DNA from: Cellvibrionales bacterium UBA3090
Lineage (GTDB): Bacteria > Pseudomonadota > Gammaproteobacteria > Pseudomonadales > Porticoccaceae
Direction: 5' to 3'
Assembly (NCBI GenBank): GCA_002367235.1
Contig: DFBC01000116.1
Span: forward strand, 1-10,447
DNA: 10,447 nucleotides
Within the stretch, counting starts at the first letter, position 1, and each line of letters begins with the position of its first letter. A program made the translations under genes and the position numbers. Shown here in pieces: positions 1-6,546 of this stretch. The notes under the pieces are model-generated. The model was given only the letters and a program-made list of their open reading frames with translations. It was not told where the DNA came from and made no database searches.

Positions 1-917
1 GTATCTACTAGTGCGGAAAAGGTGCCGAGCACACTGGCGGCGCCACACATGTCGTACTTCATTTCATCCATGGCGGCACCTGGTTTGAGACTAATGCCTC
101 CGGAATCAAAGGTTACCCCTTTTCCTACTAGCGCTATGGGTTTGTCTGAGGTTTTTCCACCGCGATATTCAAGTATGACGAGCTTTGCGGGTTCTACCGA
201 GCCAGCGGCAACTGAAAGAAGTGAGCCCATTCCCAGAGCTTGCATTTGTTTTTCGCTAAGTACCTTGCAGGTCAGTTTTGGGTGTTTCTTGGCCAGCTTT
301 TTCGCTTGGTTGGCAAGGTAGGATGGCGTGCAGATATTACCCGGTAGATCGCCAAGTTCTCGCGCCAGGTTGACGCCATTGGCAATCGCTTTCCCTTGCT
401 CCACGGATTGCTTTAGTCGATCCAGCCCTTTTCTGGATGACGCTGCCAGGGTAATTTTGGTTAGCGAGGGCTTTTTCTTATCCTTGGCGTTAAATGGGTT
501 AAACAGATAAGTGCCTTCTGCCAGCTTGCGAGCCAGTTGCTGCGCTGCCCAAGACTGATCGCGCCCCTCTACAGTAAGGGAGCTCAAAGCTATGCAGGCA
601 GATTTGATCGGTAGCTTGATGAGTTTTTCAGTAAGACTCTCGGTAAGTTTAAGAAAAGATTGTTCATCGGCTTCAGTTTTGCCACAGCCAATAATTAATA
701 AACGCTGGGCTGCCAGCCCCGAGGGTTCGTTAATCAGCAGGGAGTCGCCAATGGTATTTTTAATGTCACCACTTTTCTGAAGTCTGGATACCAATCCGCC
801 AGTTGCCTTGTCGATGGCTGTTAGTGAAGGGTTTTCATTTCCTTCATGACCAAGAGCGATAATGAGGCAGTCGGTTTTTTTTATCAGTAGGTTGCAGGTG
901 AGGGTTGTAAATTCCAT
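1..917 (-). CDS. pepA: Leucyl (cytosol) aminopeptidase PepA, 3' part outside the window
   Basis: M17-family cytosolic aminopeptidase, which removes N-terminal residues from peptides using two metal ions. The first 305 codons are visible, starting at ATG 917 (MEFTTLTCNLL). An SD-like GGAGA at 922-926 lies 4 nt upstream. The N-terminal regulatory domain covers roughly residues 1-150 and the catalytic domain follows. The motif GKGVTFDSGG places metal ligands at K266 and D271; the catalytic Lys in LKPG is K278 and the ligand Asp in MKYDM is D289. These sit four residues before E. coli K270/D275/K282/D293. The NTDAEGRL segment with the remaining ligands lies beyond the left edge. The gene is divergent from lptF, the usual gammaproteobacterial arrangement. 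In E. coli PepA is also a DNA-binding protein (XerCD accessory factor and carAB regulator); whether this one is cannot be judged here. Confidence 0.96.
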   Translation of the reverse strand, partial: MEFTTLTCNLLIKKTDCLIIALGHEGNENPSLTAIDKATGGLVSRLQKSGDIKNTIGDSLLINEPSGLAAQRLLIIGCGKTEADEQSFLKLTESLTEKLIKLPIKSACIALSSLTVEGRDQSWAAQQLARKLAEGTYLFNPFNAKDKKKPSLTKITLAASSRKGLDRLKQSVEQGKAIANGVNLARELGDLPGNICTPSYLANQAKKLAKKHPKLTCKVLSEKQMQALGMGSLLSVAAGSVEPAKLVILEYRGGKTSDKPIALVGKGVTFDSGGISLKPGAAMDEMKYDMCGAASVLGTFSALVD

Positions 918-963
918 TGTGTCTCCGATTGTTAACAGGGGTCACGCATAACAAGACAAGCTC

Positions 964-969
964 AGTATA
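964..969 (-). promoter_or_regulatory. Possible pepA -10 element
   Basis: On the minus strand, TATACT (one mismatch to TATAAT) lies 47 nt upstream of the pepA ATG in the 89-bp divergent gap. It would give a leader of about 40 nt. No good -35 is present at 16-18 bp; a weak TTGTAT sits about 19 bp upstream. No convincing promoter for lptF was seen in the same gap. Confidence 0.3.
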
Positions 970-1006
970 AATCTGGATAATTGCCTGAATACAATATTAA
1001 TAACTA

Positions 1007-2179
1007 ATGAAGCATAACAGGAATCCTCCATTGCTGATATTTCGCTACATAGCTCGTGATCTTCTGTCTTCTACCTTTGCTGTCTGTGCCGTTTTGTTGA
1101 TGGTGATTGTCAGTGGTCGCTTCGTCAAATATCTGGCCCAGGCAGCGGCAGGTGAGTTGGATGCCGGTATTCTGTTGGCAATTATTGGCTATCGCCTGCC
1201 AGGGTTTCTGGAACTAATACTGCCCCTGGCCTTCTTTCTTGGTATTTTGCTGAGCTATGGTCGCTTCTATGTTCAGAGTGAAATGACGGTCATGATGGCC
1301 TGTGGGATGAGTCCACGCCAATTGGTGGTCTACACAATGATTCCCGCAGTGTTTGTTGCAATCCTTGTCGGATGGTTAAGTTTGGATGTGGGACCCACGG
1401 GGTTGCGTAAGGCCGAGGCGCTGTTGACTGCTCAGAAGGAGCGGGGTGAACTGGATGACATGGCGGCGACGCATTTTTATACTCTTCAGGGAGGGAAAGC
1501 TGTTACCTATGCTGAAGAAGTGAGTGATGAAGGTGAAATGCGAGATGTCTTTCTTGCAGAAAATAACCCCGACGCTGCAGAGGGTCGGCAGCTGGTCTTG
1601 GTGGTGGCAGAGAAGGGGCGTCAGCACCGTTCTGATCCAGATGAACCTGGTTATTTGGTATTGGAAAATGGATATCGCATCCAGGGCGTACCCGGCCAGG
1701 CTGATTACCAAATTACTCAGTTTGAAGAATATGGGCAGCGTTTAAGTAAACCCAAAAAGCAGCGTCGTCGAGATAAAGCAGACACGCTGACTACGGGGGA
1801 ATTAATGGCATCGGATAAAATGGCTCATGTGGCAGCATTGCAATGGCGTTTCTCGGTGCCGGTTCTGGTTTTAGTTGTGACGTTAATGGCGATACCTCTA
1901 AGTAAAACTAACCCTCGTCAGGGTCGGTTTGCGAGAATGTTGCCAGCGGTGCTGCTCTATATTGTTTATCTGGTCATGCTTAATGGTGCCAGAGGTGCAG
2001 TGGAAGATGGCAAGCTTCATTCATTGTTAGGGTTGTGGGGCGTGCATCTATTGTTCCTGCTGATCGCACTCATGTTGTTGGTATGGCCAATTATTATCCA
2101 GCAGTTGAAACAGCGTGGGTACGCCGAGCTTGGCATGGTAAAAACTATCATTCGGCTTTTAGGGAATAGCAAAGGATGA
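1007..2179 (+). CDS. lptF: LPS export system permease LptF
   Basis: Inner-membrane permease subunit of the LptB2FG ABC transporter, which extracts lipopolysaccharide from the inner membrane and passes it to the LptC-A-D bridge. As drawn it is 390 residues. It begins with membrane segments containing FRYIARDLLSSTF and GRFVKYLAQAAAG, followed by the LILPLAFFLGILLSYGRFYVQSEMTVMMACGMS signature region. A hydrophilic periplasmic beta-jellyroll domain spans about residues 135-260, and three C-terminal membrane segments span about 275-375. E. coli LptF (366 aa) begins at the residue equivalent to MIIIRY, so the true start may be TTG 1031 or CTG 1034. An AGGA SD at 1019-1022 lies 8 nt before TTG 1031, whereas ATG 1007 has no SD. 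The stop overlaps the lptG start (ATGA), implying coupled translation. Confidence 0.96.
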   Translation: MKHNRNPPLLIFRYIARDLLSSTFAVCAVLLMVIVSGRFVKYLAQAAAGELDAGILLAIIGYRLPGFLELILPLAFFLGILLSYGRFYVQSEMTVMMACGMSPRQLVVYTMIPAVFVAILVGWLSLDVGPTGLRKAEALLTAQKERGELDDMAATHFYTLQGGKAVTYAEEVSDEGEMRDVFLAENNPDAAEGRQLVLVVAEKGRQHRSDPDEPGYLVLENGYRIQGVPGQADYQITQFEEYGQRLSKPKKQRRRDKADTLTTGELMASDKMAHVAALQWRFSVPVLVLVVTLMAIPLSKTNPRQGRFARMLPAVLLYIVYLVMLNGARGAVEDGKLHSLLGLWGVHLLFLLIALMLLVWPIIIQQLKQRGYAELGMVKTIIRLLGNSKG

Positions 2180-3237
2180 GGCGTCTTTCTCGATATATAT
2201 CTACATCGGTTCTAGGTGCGATTGCATTAGTTTTATTGATTATCGTTGCTTTGGATGCCATTGGTGCCCTTATTGATGGCACTGGCGATATTGCCAATGA
2301 ATACACCTTTAATCAGGTCATGATCTATGTCGCCCTGACCCTGCCCGCAAGGATTTATGAAAATATCCCGATGGCCAGTTTGACCGGTTGTCTAATAGGG
2401 CTTGGTGTTTTGGCGAATAACTCTGAGCTGGTGGTGATGCGTTCTGCCGGTATTTCAGTGCTGCGAATAGTATGGCTGGTATTGCGACCCATTCTGGTAC
2501 TGATACTAGTGGGGGTGTTGTTTGGTGAGTTGGTTGTACCTTACACCGATCAATATGCAGAAAGTCGGCGGATGTTATTAAAGGGCGGTAAAACGGCTCA
2601 AGAATCCATGAGTGGTTTTTGGAACAAGGAAGGCAATGAATTTATGCACTTCAATGCCGTGTATCCAGGGGGGGTTCTATTTGGTGTGACGCGTTATCGG
2701 TTTGATGACAATCATGCGATTCAAGAATCCAGCTTTGCCGTTAGAGCTACCTATCAGGGTGACAGCTGGGTGGAAGAGCGCGGAACTATTACACGCTTTC
2801 TCGGCGATCACACCGAGATTGATACATTCGTTCTTCGTGACTGGGATACAGATTTGTCGCCAGAATTGCTGAGCCTCGTGGTGTTGCCTGCGGAATCGCT
2901 AGCCATGAGAAGCCTCTATGGTTATAGCAAGTATTTGAAAGAGCAGGGGCAGGATGCGTCTAATTATAAGTTGGTATTTTGGGGCAAGGCTTTGCAGCCG
3001 CTGACCATTGTAAGTCTGGTGTTAATTGCGATTTCTTTTGTGTTTGGCCCGTTAAGGCAGGTCACCATGGGTTATCGAATTTTTGCCGGCGTGGTGGTGG
3101 GGCTTGCATTTCGCACCAGTCAGGATCTTTTGGGGCCCGCTAGCCTGGTCTTTGGATTTCCGCCTTTCTTAGCCGTTGTCATTCCAGCCGCTGTTTGTTG
3201 CCTAATTGGTTTTGTCTTACTACGTCGTGCGGCGTGA
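2176..3237 (+). CDS. lptG: LPS export system permease LptG
   Basis: Second permease of LptB2FG, pairing with LptF in the inner membrane for ATP-driven LPS export. It is 353 residues, close to the usual 350-360. It opens with MRRLSRYISTSVLGAIALVLLIIVALDAIGALIDG (first membrane segment). The characteristic LPARIYENIPMASLTGCLIGLGVLANNSELVVMRSAGIS segment is at about residues 55-95. The periplasmic jellyroll domain covers roughly 125-265, and three C-terminal membrane helices include VSLVLIAISFVFGPLRQVTMGYRIFAGV. The start ATG shares 4 bp with the lptF stop, and AGGGA at 2161-2165 is a usable SD. The gene converges on the RDD-family gene 29 bp downstream. No clear terminator lies between the two. 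Confidence 0.97.
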   Translation: MRRLSRYISTSVLGAIALVLLIIVALDAIGALIDGTGDIANEYTFNQVMIYVALTLPARIYENIPMASLTGCLIGLGVLANNSELVVMRSAGISVLRIVWLVLRPILVLILVGVLFGELVVPYTDQYAESRRMLLKGGKTAQESMSGFWNKEGNEFMHFNAVYPGGVLFGVTRYRFDDNHAIQESSFAVRATYQGDSWVEERGTITRFLGDHTEIDTFVLRDWDTDLSPELLSLVVLPAESLAMRSLYGYSKYLKEQGQDASNYKLVFWGKALQPLTIVSLVLIAISFVFGPLRQVTMGYRIFAGVVVGLAFRTSQDLLGPASLVFGFPPFLAVVIPAAVCCLIGFVLLRRAA

Positions 3238-3266
3238 TGGTCGCGAACCTGTTGCTCTGGGAGCCA

Positions 3267-3743
3267 TTAAACCTTTTTCTTTGGTGCATTTTTGGGTAGT
3301 AGTACCACGCGTGTATGACTGACATTGTCATGCAGGCAGGCACCATTTTTATCGAACAGGCACCAAAAGTAGCCAATGCCTAAAACCCCGAGGGATAGTG
3401 GCGCAAGTATTGAACGCAGCCAGCACTCTTTCCAGCTGGGTGTCTTCTGGTTATAGCCCTGTAATTGAATTCGCCATGATTTCATACCTAATGTTTGTCC
3501 CGTTCGCCGCCAACACCAGACATAAAACAGTGCATAGAAAAACCACAAACCTATCACGATAATAACCTGCAACACAGGGTGGGGCGCCTGCATCGTGTCG
3601 TCACCAAACAGTAAGCGTAATAACAGCACCGCGATGCCATAGGCAAAGCTTATACCTAATAACAAAAAAGCATCGTAGACCATGGCCATTAGGCGGCGGA
3701 TCAGGTTGGCGGGTGGAAGTGTTTGTTGCAGTTCAGTATTCAA
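3267..3743 (-). CDS. RDD-family membrane protein
   Basis: Small integral membrane protein of the RDD family, whose molecular role is mostly unknown (some members are proposed ion or Na+/H+ exchangers). Family features: IRRLMAMVYDAF near residues 15-26 opens the first membrane helix, with RR then D as the name suggests. Helices follow at about 24-47 and 60-82. A conserved RRTGQTLGMKSWRIQL loop comes next, then a hydrophobic segment near 108-125, and the C-terminus reads FDKNGACLHDNVSHTRVVLLPK. The frame has no suitable ATG. I chose TTG 3743 (158 aa) because it matches the family length and start (LNTELQQ before the RDD core), with a weak GAGAG eight nt upstream. The frame opens further to TTG 3842, one base after the upstream gene's stop. 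A homologue next to lptFG is common in Pseudomonas relatives. Confidence 0.88.
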   Translation of the reverse strand: MNTELQQTLPPANLIRRLMAMVYDAFLLLGISFAYGIAVLLLRLLFGDDTMQAPHPVLQVIIVIGLWFFYALFYVWCWRRTGQTLGMKSWRIQLQGYNQKTPSWKECWLRSILAPLSLGVLGIGYFWCLFDKNGACLHDNVSHTRVVLLPKNAPKKKV

Positions 3744-3843
3744 ACGTAGCGCTCTCGTTTTAGGCGTCGTGTTAAGGATCGTTAGCTTAGGCCGGAAATT
3801 ACTATGGCTAGCAGGCAGGAATACTATCAAAAATATGACCAAT

Positions 3844-4326
3844 TCAGAATTCGTATGTCAGACCAATTTTTAATTCATCCGAGCTAAGCCGAAGATCGTA
3901 ATCAACTTCTCCCGAAACGCGACCTCTTCCTTCTAGGTTGGGGATACGTTCGCTCTTAAAATGTTCTTTGCGTTTACGATCCCAGTACTCTTTGAAGCCA
4001 CGCTTAAAGAAAGCCTTGTAGGCTTTGCTGCCGCTAGTAAATTCTTTGTTGCGCTGGTTCTGAAGCCACTGATAGTTAAGTGCTCTTTGGTTTGCATCGA
4101 GCTCCTGAGATCGAATTGATTCAGCGCGATCTATGAGTTGGGTGTTATTCAGGCTGCTGAAATTAGAATATTGCCTGTTGTCGCCCTGTACGAGCGTATT
4201 CGGTAAAAAAAACTCGTCCCCTGCGAGTACGAGCGGGGAGTTGAGTATCAACACCGATATCGTCACGATAGTTAAAATAAACACACCCGCTCCACTTGGC
4301 ATTGTATCGCACAGCTGTTTAATCAC
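3844..4326 (-). CDS. Hypothetical exported protein, possible envelope protein
   Basis: I do not recognise this 160-residue protein. It starts at GTG 4326, fixed by a very strong SD (GGAGGG, 4332-4337, 5 nt away); the next ATG, at codon 9, lacks one. The N-terminus (about residues 12-35) is a hydrophobic signal-peptide-like segment ending LVLA before GDEFF, a plausible signal peptidase I site. The mature part has a charged, helix-like middle (DRAESIRSQELDANQRALNYQWLQNQRNK, then KRGFKEYWDRKRKEHFKSER). It ends in alternating polar and hydrophobic strands, RVSGEVDYDLRLSSDELKIGLTYEF, with a terminal Phe. A terminal aromatic is the signature of outer-membrane beta proteins, but there are strands for only two or three staves. 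It is probably periplasmic or outer-membrane associated and co-transcribed with the RDD gene. Function is unknown. Confidence 0.75.
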   Translation of the reverse strand: MIKQLCDTMPSGAGVFILTIVTISVLILNSPLVLAGDEFFLPNTLVQGDNRQYSNFSSLNNTQLIDRAESIRSQELDANQRALNYQWLQNQRNKEFTSGSKAYKAFFKRGFKEYWDRKRKEHFKSERIPNLEGRGRVSGEVDYDLRLSSDELKIGLTYEF

Positions 4327-4331
4327 CTGAA

Positions 4332-4337
4332 CCCTCC
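4332..4337 (-). promoter_or_regulatory. Strong Shine-Dalgarno deciding a GTG start
   Basis: GGAGGG on the minus strand, followed by a 5-nt spacer and GTG 4326. It fixes the non-ATG start of the exported hypothetical protein, whose signal-like N-terminus would otherwise be cut to begin at the ATG at 4302. Confidence 0.75.
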
Positions 4338-4390
4338 GTTAGGGCTAGCCGCTACTAACAGTTTAGGATTGCTGGTACTGTTTTTGCCAC

Positions 4391-4426
4391 TTTGGCGGTG
4401 AATTTAGGCGGTGATTTGGTCGGTAT
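4391..4426. repeat. Three imperfect 12-bp tandem repeats
   Basis: TTTGGCGGTGAA (4391-4402), TTTAGGCGGTGA (4403-4414) and TTTGGTCGGTAT (4415-4426) follow one another at a 12-bp period with a GGCGGT-like core. They lie 65-100 bp upstream of the exported protein's GTG start, in a 164-bp stretch without a gene. They could be binding sites for a regulator or a degenerate short tandem duplication. Confidence 0.5.
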
Positions 4427-4490
4427 CTTTGCAGATCTTGATGAGGTTTGTGAGGGAGGGGCGGCAGCTGTTAATTGGGAGTTCAGGGGC

Positions 4491-4517
4491 AAAAAAAAGC
4501 CACCTAATTAGGTGGCT
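4491..4517 (-). terminator. Rho-independent terminator of the phasin gene
   Basis: A perfect 20-nt palindrome at 4498-4517 (AGCCACCTAA and its complement) forms a GC-rich stem with an AATT/TAATTA loop. Reading the minus strand it is followed by a run of eight U (4498-4491). It sits 78 nt after the phasin stop codon, with no gene between. Confidence 0.9.
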
Positions 4518-4595
4518 TGTAGCATCTAGGCCTCTGGGAATGCGGCCTGTAGCTGGAGTTGCTCATAGTGAGCAGAGGGGGGTATAAACTTGTAA

Positions 4596-5159
4596 TTACG
4601 CAGCATCACTCTTTTTTTCAGCAGCCTTACGCACAGGTGCTTTCTTTTTGGGCGCAGGGGCTTCTTCAGTCTTTACTGTTTCAGCCGTAACGGGTGTTTC
4701 AGAGGCCTTTGAAAGCTTGTCGACAACACTGATAAGTTCTTCCAATTTAGCGTTTACCTCTGCTAATTTGTCGTCATTCGTGAAAGAAGGTACCGATGGT
4801 ATGGTCAGCTTTGAAGCGACCTTTTCACGGATTTCTTCTACTCGTGCGCTAACATTCAGGTTGATGCCTTCTTCTCTAAGGTTTTTACCCTGAGCTTTGA
4901 GCTTTTCACCTTTATCTTTCAGTTTTTGACCTTGCTCTTTCAGCTTGTCACCGGTTTTATCCAGTGTGCTTTTTGCGTCGGCTTCAATTTTGGTGCCTCG
5001 GTCAACCAGGTCATCAAAAAACTTGCGAGTCTGGTCATTCATTTTGTCATAACCATCCTGCAGGCTGTTTAGGCCGTGGCCATAAGCGCCGAGTCCTGCT
5101 AGCCAAATTTTTCGAGCTAGTTCCTCTGTCTTGTCAATAGCATTCTTTACGTCAGCCAT
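4596..5159 (-). CDS. Phasin family protein (PHA granule-associated, PhaI/PhaF type)
   Basis: Phasins coat intracellular polyhydroxyalkanoate granules, controlling their size and distribution. The family signature ARKIWLAGLGAYGHG is at residues 15-29, as in Pseudomonas PhaI/PhaF, and is followed by a DRTRKFF-like amphipathic stretch. Residues 72-99 are four tandem 7-residue units of the form KLKxxGx. A second helical segment (DDKLAEVNAKLEELISVVDKLSK) follows. The protein ends in a short Lys/Ala/Pro tail (APAPKKKAPVRKAAEKK), a reduced version of the histone-like tail by which PhaF binds DNA. I chose ATG 5159 (187 aa) because AGGGAG at 5168-5173 lies 8 nt upstream and the family begins here; the frame's upstream extension to 5243 lacks an SD and looks like leader sequence. 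The gene is divergent from a PhaD-like regulator. Confidence 0.9.
   Translation of the reverse strand: MADVKNAIDKTEELARKIWLAGLGAYGHGLNSLQDGYDKMNDQTRKFFDDLVDRGTKIEADAKSTLDKTGDKLKEQGQKLKDKGEKLKAQGKNLREEGINLNVSARVEEIREKVASKLTIPSVPSFTNDDKLAEVNAKLEELISVVDKLSKASETPVTAETVKTEEAPAPKKKAPVRKAAEKKSDAA
4863..4946 (-). repeat. Four in-frame 21-bp repeats encoding KLKxxGx heptads
   Basis: Inside the phasin gene, residues 72-99 read KLKEQGQ, KLKDKGE, KLKAQGK, NLREEGI. DNA copies are diverged but keep the 21-bp phase. The predicted product is a long charged amphipathic helix with a Gly once per heptad. Confidence 0.75.
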
Positions 5160-5249
5160 AGTAGTATCTCCCTGAGCGGTTGGTTTGGAGTGTTTAGTTC
5201 CGAATGTGGTACCTACCATAAGTAAAACTTTTAGAAAAGGCATACTAAT

Positions 5250-5261
5250 AAAAGATCTTTT
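5250..5261. promoter_or_regulatory. Palindrome in the phasin/TetR divergent gap, candidate operator
   Basis: AAAAGATCTTTT is a perfect 12-bp palindrome in the 141-bp gap between two divergent genes. A short ATAC/GTAT pair (5242-5245 and 5264-5267) flanks it, nearly concentric. It directly precedes TATAAC (5265-5270), a good -10 for the regulator gene, though no -35 is seen. TetR-family proteins usually bind palindromes in such gaps to control themselves and the neighbour. The assignment is inferred from position. Confidence 0.4.
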
Positions 5262-5300
5262 TGGTATAACGTGAGTTTTTTGTAATCGAATGGAATAGTT

Positions 5301-5945
5301 ATGAAGCGGCGTGATTTGATTCTGGAAGTTAGCCTGAAACTATTCAATGAAGAGGGGGAGGCGAACCTCTCTGCAGTAGATATAGCAAATGAGCTAGATA
5401 TCAGCCCTGGGAATCTCTACTACCACTTCAAGGGGAAGGAAGAGATTGTTGAATCGCTCTATGAGCAATTTGAGGGTGGTATCATGACATTGTTGCAGGA
5501 TACCAAGGAGGCTGATGACGGTTTGGAAGAGCACTGGCTTCGTTTGTATGTACTTTTAGAGTGCATTTATCGCTACCGGTTTTTCTTTAGAAATATTACC
5601 AACCTGCTGCAAAAATATAATGGCATTGAAAGCCGCTTTCGACGTCTTTTTGAAAAGCAGTATCAGTCAATCCAGTCTATGTTGAGAGATTTGTTGGATG
5701 AAGGCTTGCTGGGTAGTGGGGATGAAGAAGCAATCAGGGTTGATCAGCTGGCAGATAATATAATGTTGATTTATACCCACTGGTTTGAGTTTCAGGATAT
5801 ACGGAAACTCAAACTCAGTCAGCATGAGTTTATTCAAAGTGCCATTCGACAGATCATGACATTGTTGGCACCCTATATGGGCAGGCAGCAAATGAATTTT
5901 ATGGTGGAGTGTGATCTGCTTTATCAGAGAGAGAAACAAGTCTAG
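5301..5945 (+). CDS. TetR/AcrR-family regulator, PhaD-like
   Basis: DNA-binding regulator of 214 residues, the usual TetR length. The N-terminal helix-turn-helix domain is RDLILEVSLKLFNEEGEANLSAVDIANELDISPGNLYYHFKGKEEIVESLYE (about residues 4-55). The ISPGNLYYHFKGKE recognition helix and the whole N-terminus closely resemble Pseudomonas PhaD, which activates the phasin promoters. The C-terminal ligand domain is helical (for example YRYRFFFRNITNLLQKYN, about residues 90-107). The ligand is unknown; acyl-CoA-type metabolites are suspected for PhaD. The start ATG has GGAA 5 nt upstream. The gene is divergent from a phasin and followed 159 bp later by a PHA-system protein, so regulation of granule proteins is the likely job. 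The PhaD assignment rests on similarity recalled without alignment. Confidence 0.88.
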   Translation: MKRRDLILEVSLKLFNEEGEANLSAVDIANELDISPGNLYYHFKGKEEIVESLYEQFEGGIMTLLQDTKEADDGLEEHWLRLYVLLECIYRYRFFFRNITNLLQKYNGIESRFRRLFEKQYQSIQSMLRDLLDEGLLGSGDEEAIRVDQLADNIMLIYTHWFEFQDIRKLKLSQHEFIQSAIRQIMTLLAPYMGRQQMNFMVECDLLYQREKQV

Positions 5946-6104
5946 GGTTTTGATAGATAAAATAGCTTGTCTAATTAAAATTGCCCTGTCAGCTATTAAA
6001 ATAAGGCTGTCTTTTAGTAAATAGGGCTTAGAAGATAATTTTGGGTTATTGGGCGTTGTGCATAAATTACCTAATATATAACCATAATGAAAAGGGGTAA
6101 GTTA

Positions 6105-6380
6105 ATGAGCCATATTCAAATTCAAAGAAGTCATAATATGGATACGGTGCATTTGCGATCAATGACGGAAGAATTGGGGCAGAAGTTAAAAGCTAGGTTT
6201 GGCGGCGACTACAGTCTGGAAGGAGATTTGGTTCACTATAAGTATCACAGTGTTGATGCCAAAGTGAGTTTTGATGAATCTATCGTAAATGTTGATGTGA
6301 AGTTGGGGCTGCTAATGATTGCCCTTAAAGGAATGATCGAGTCAGAGGTAAACCGATATCTGGACGAGCATATTGAGTAA
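6105..6380 (+). CDS. Polyhydroxyalkanoic acid system family protein (PHA_gran_rgn)
   Basis: A 91-residue protein resembling the putative PHA-system family (Pfam PHA_gran_rgn), encoded near PHA biosynthesis or granule genes in Pseudomonadales and relatives; biochemical function is unknown. Recognisable parts are the start MSHIQIQRSHNM, the LGQKLKARFGGDYSLEGDLVHYKYHSVDAKVSFDESIVNVDVKLGLL core (alternating strands, about residues 24-70), and the C-terminal helix KGMIESEVNRYLDEHI. I chose ATG 6105 rather than 6087. AAGGGG (6092-6097) is 7 nt upstream of 6105, and family members begin MSxIxIxRxH. The gene stands 159 bp after the PhaD-like gene, in the same direction, and ends at a strong terminator. 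AT-rich TATATAAC near 6075-6082 might be part of its own promoter, but no good -35 is visible. Confidence 0.87.
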   Translation: MSHIQIQRSHNMDTVHLRSMTEELGQKLKARFGGDYSLEGDLVHYKYHSVDAKVSFDESIVNVDVKLGLLMIALKGMIESEVNRYLDEHIE

Positions 6381-6399
6381 CCAGTTGACTTTAAATAAA

Positions 6400-6428
6400 A
6401 AAATGCCCGCTGTGATAGCGGGCATTTT
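6400..6428. terminator. Bidirectional rho-independent terminator
   Basis: A 12-bp stem (6400-6411 with 6417-6428; core ATGCCCGCT/AGCGGGCAT) has a 5-nt loop. It ends in TTTT on the plus strand. An A-rich flank at 6397-6403 gives a U-run on the minus strand. It lies 20 nt after the PHA-system gene and 6 nt after the tRNA 3' end, so it can end both convergent transcripts. Confidence 0.92.
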
Positions 6429-6433
6429 ACGTT

Positions 6434-6520
6434 TGGTACCAGAGGCCGGACTCGAACCGGCACGCTTTTAAGGGCGGGGGATTTTGAATCCCCTGTGTCT
6501 ACCAATTTCACCACTCTGGC
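6434..6520 (-). tRNA. tRNA-Leu (anticodon CAA)
   Basis: An 87-nt gene with CCA encoded. The acceptor stem is GCCAGAG pairing with CTCTGGT (first pair G-U, as also in E. coli tRNA-Leu UAA). The D-arm has TGGTGAAATTGGTAGAC. The anticodon stem GGGGA/TCCCC encloses the loop TTCAAAA, giving anticodon CAA for UUG codons. A long class II variable arm with CGC/GCG stem follows, typical of Leu. The T-arm is GCCGG TTCGAGT CCGGC, and the discriminator A is the Leu identity base. Confidence 0.97.
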
Positions 6521-6546
6521 ATTAGTCACTTTTGTACAGGAGCGCG

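Noticed and set aside
972..980. DnaA-box-like TCTGGATAA in the pepA/lptF gap
   Set aside because: It is a single copy with one mismatch and no cluster, AT-rich unwinding region or dnaA/dnaN context, so no origin is supported.
1376..1711. 111-residue minus-strand frame inside lptF
   Set aside because: It is antisense to the lptF periplasmic domain, without an SD or recognisable motif.
5160..5243. N-terminal extension of the phasin to ATG 5243
   Set aside because: The extra 28 residues lie in the promoter gap with no SD. ATG 5159 has AGGGAG at 8 nt and fits the family start.
6434..6520. tRNA as an integration site for a mobile element
   Set aside because: No integrase, duplicated tRNA 3' end or composition change is visible on either side.
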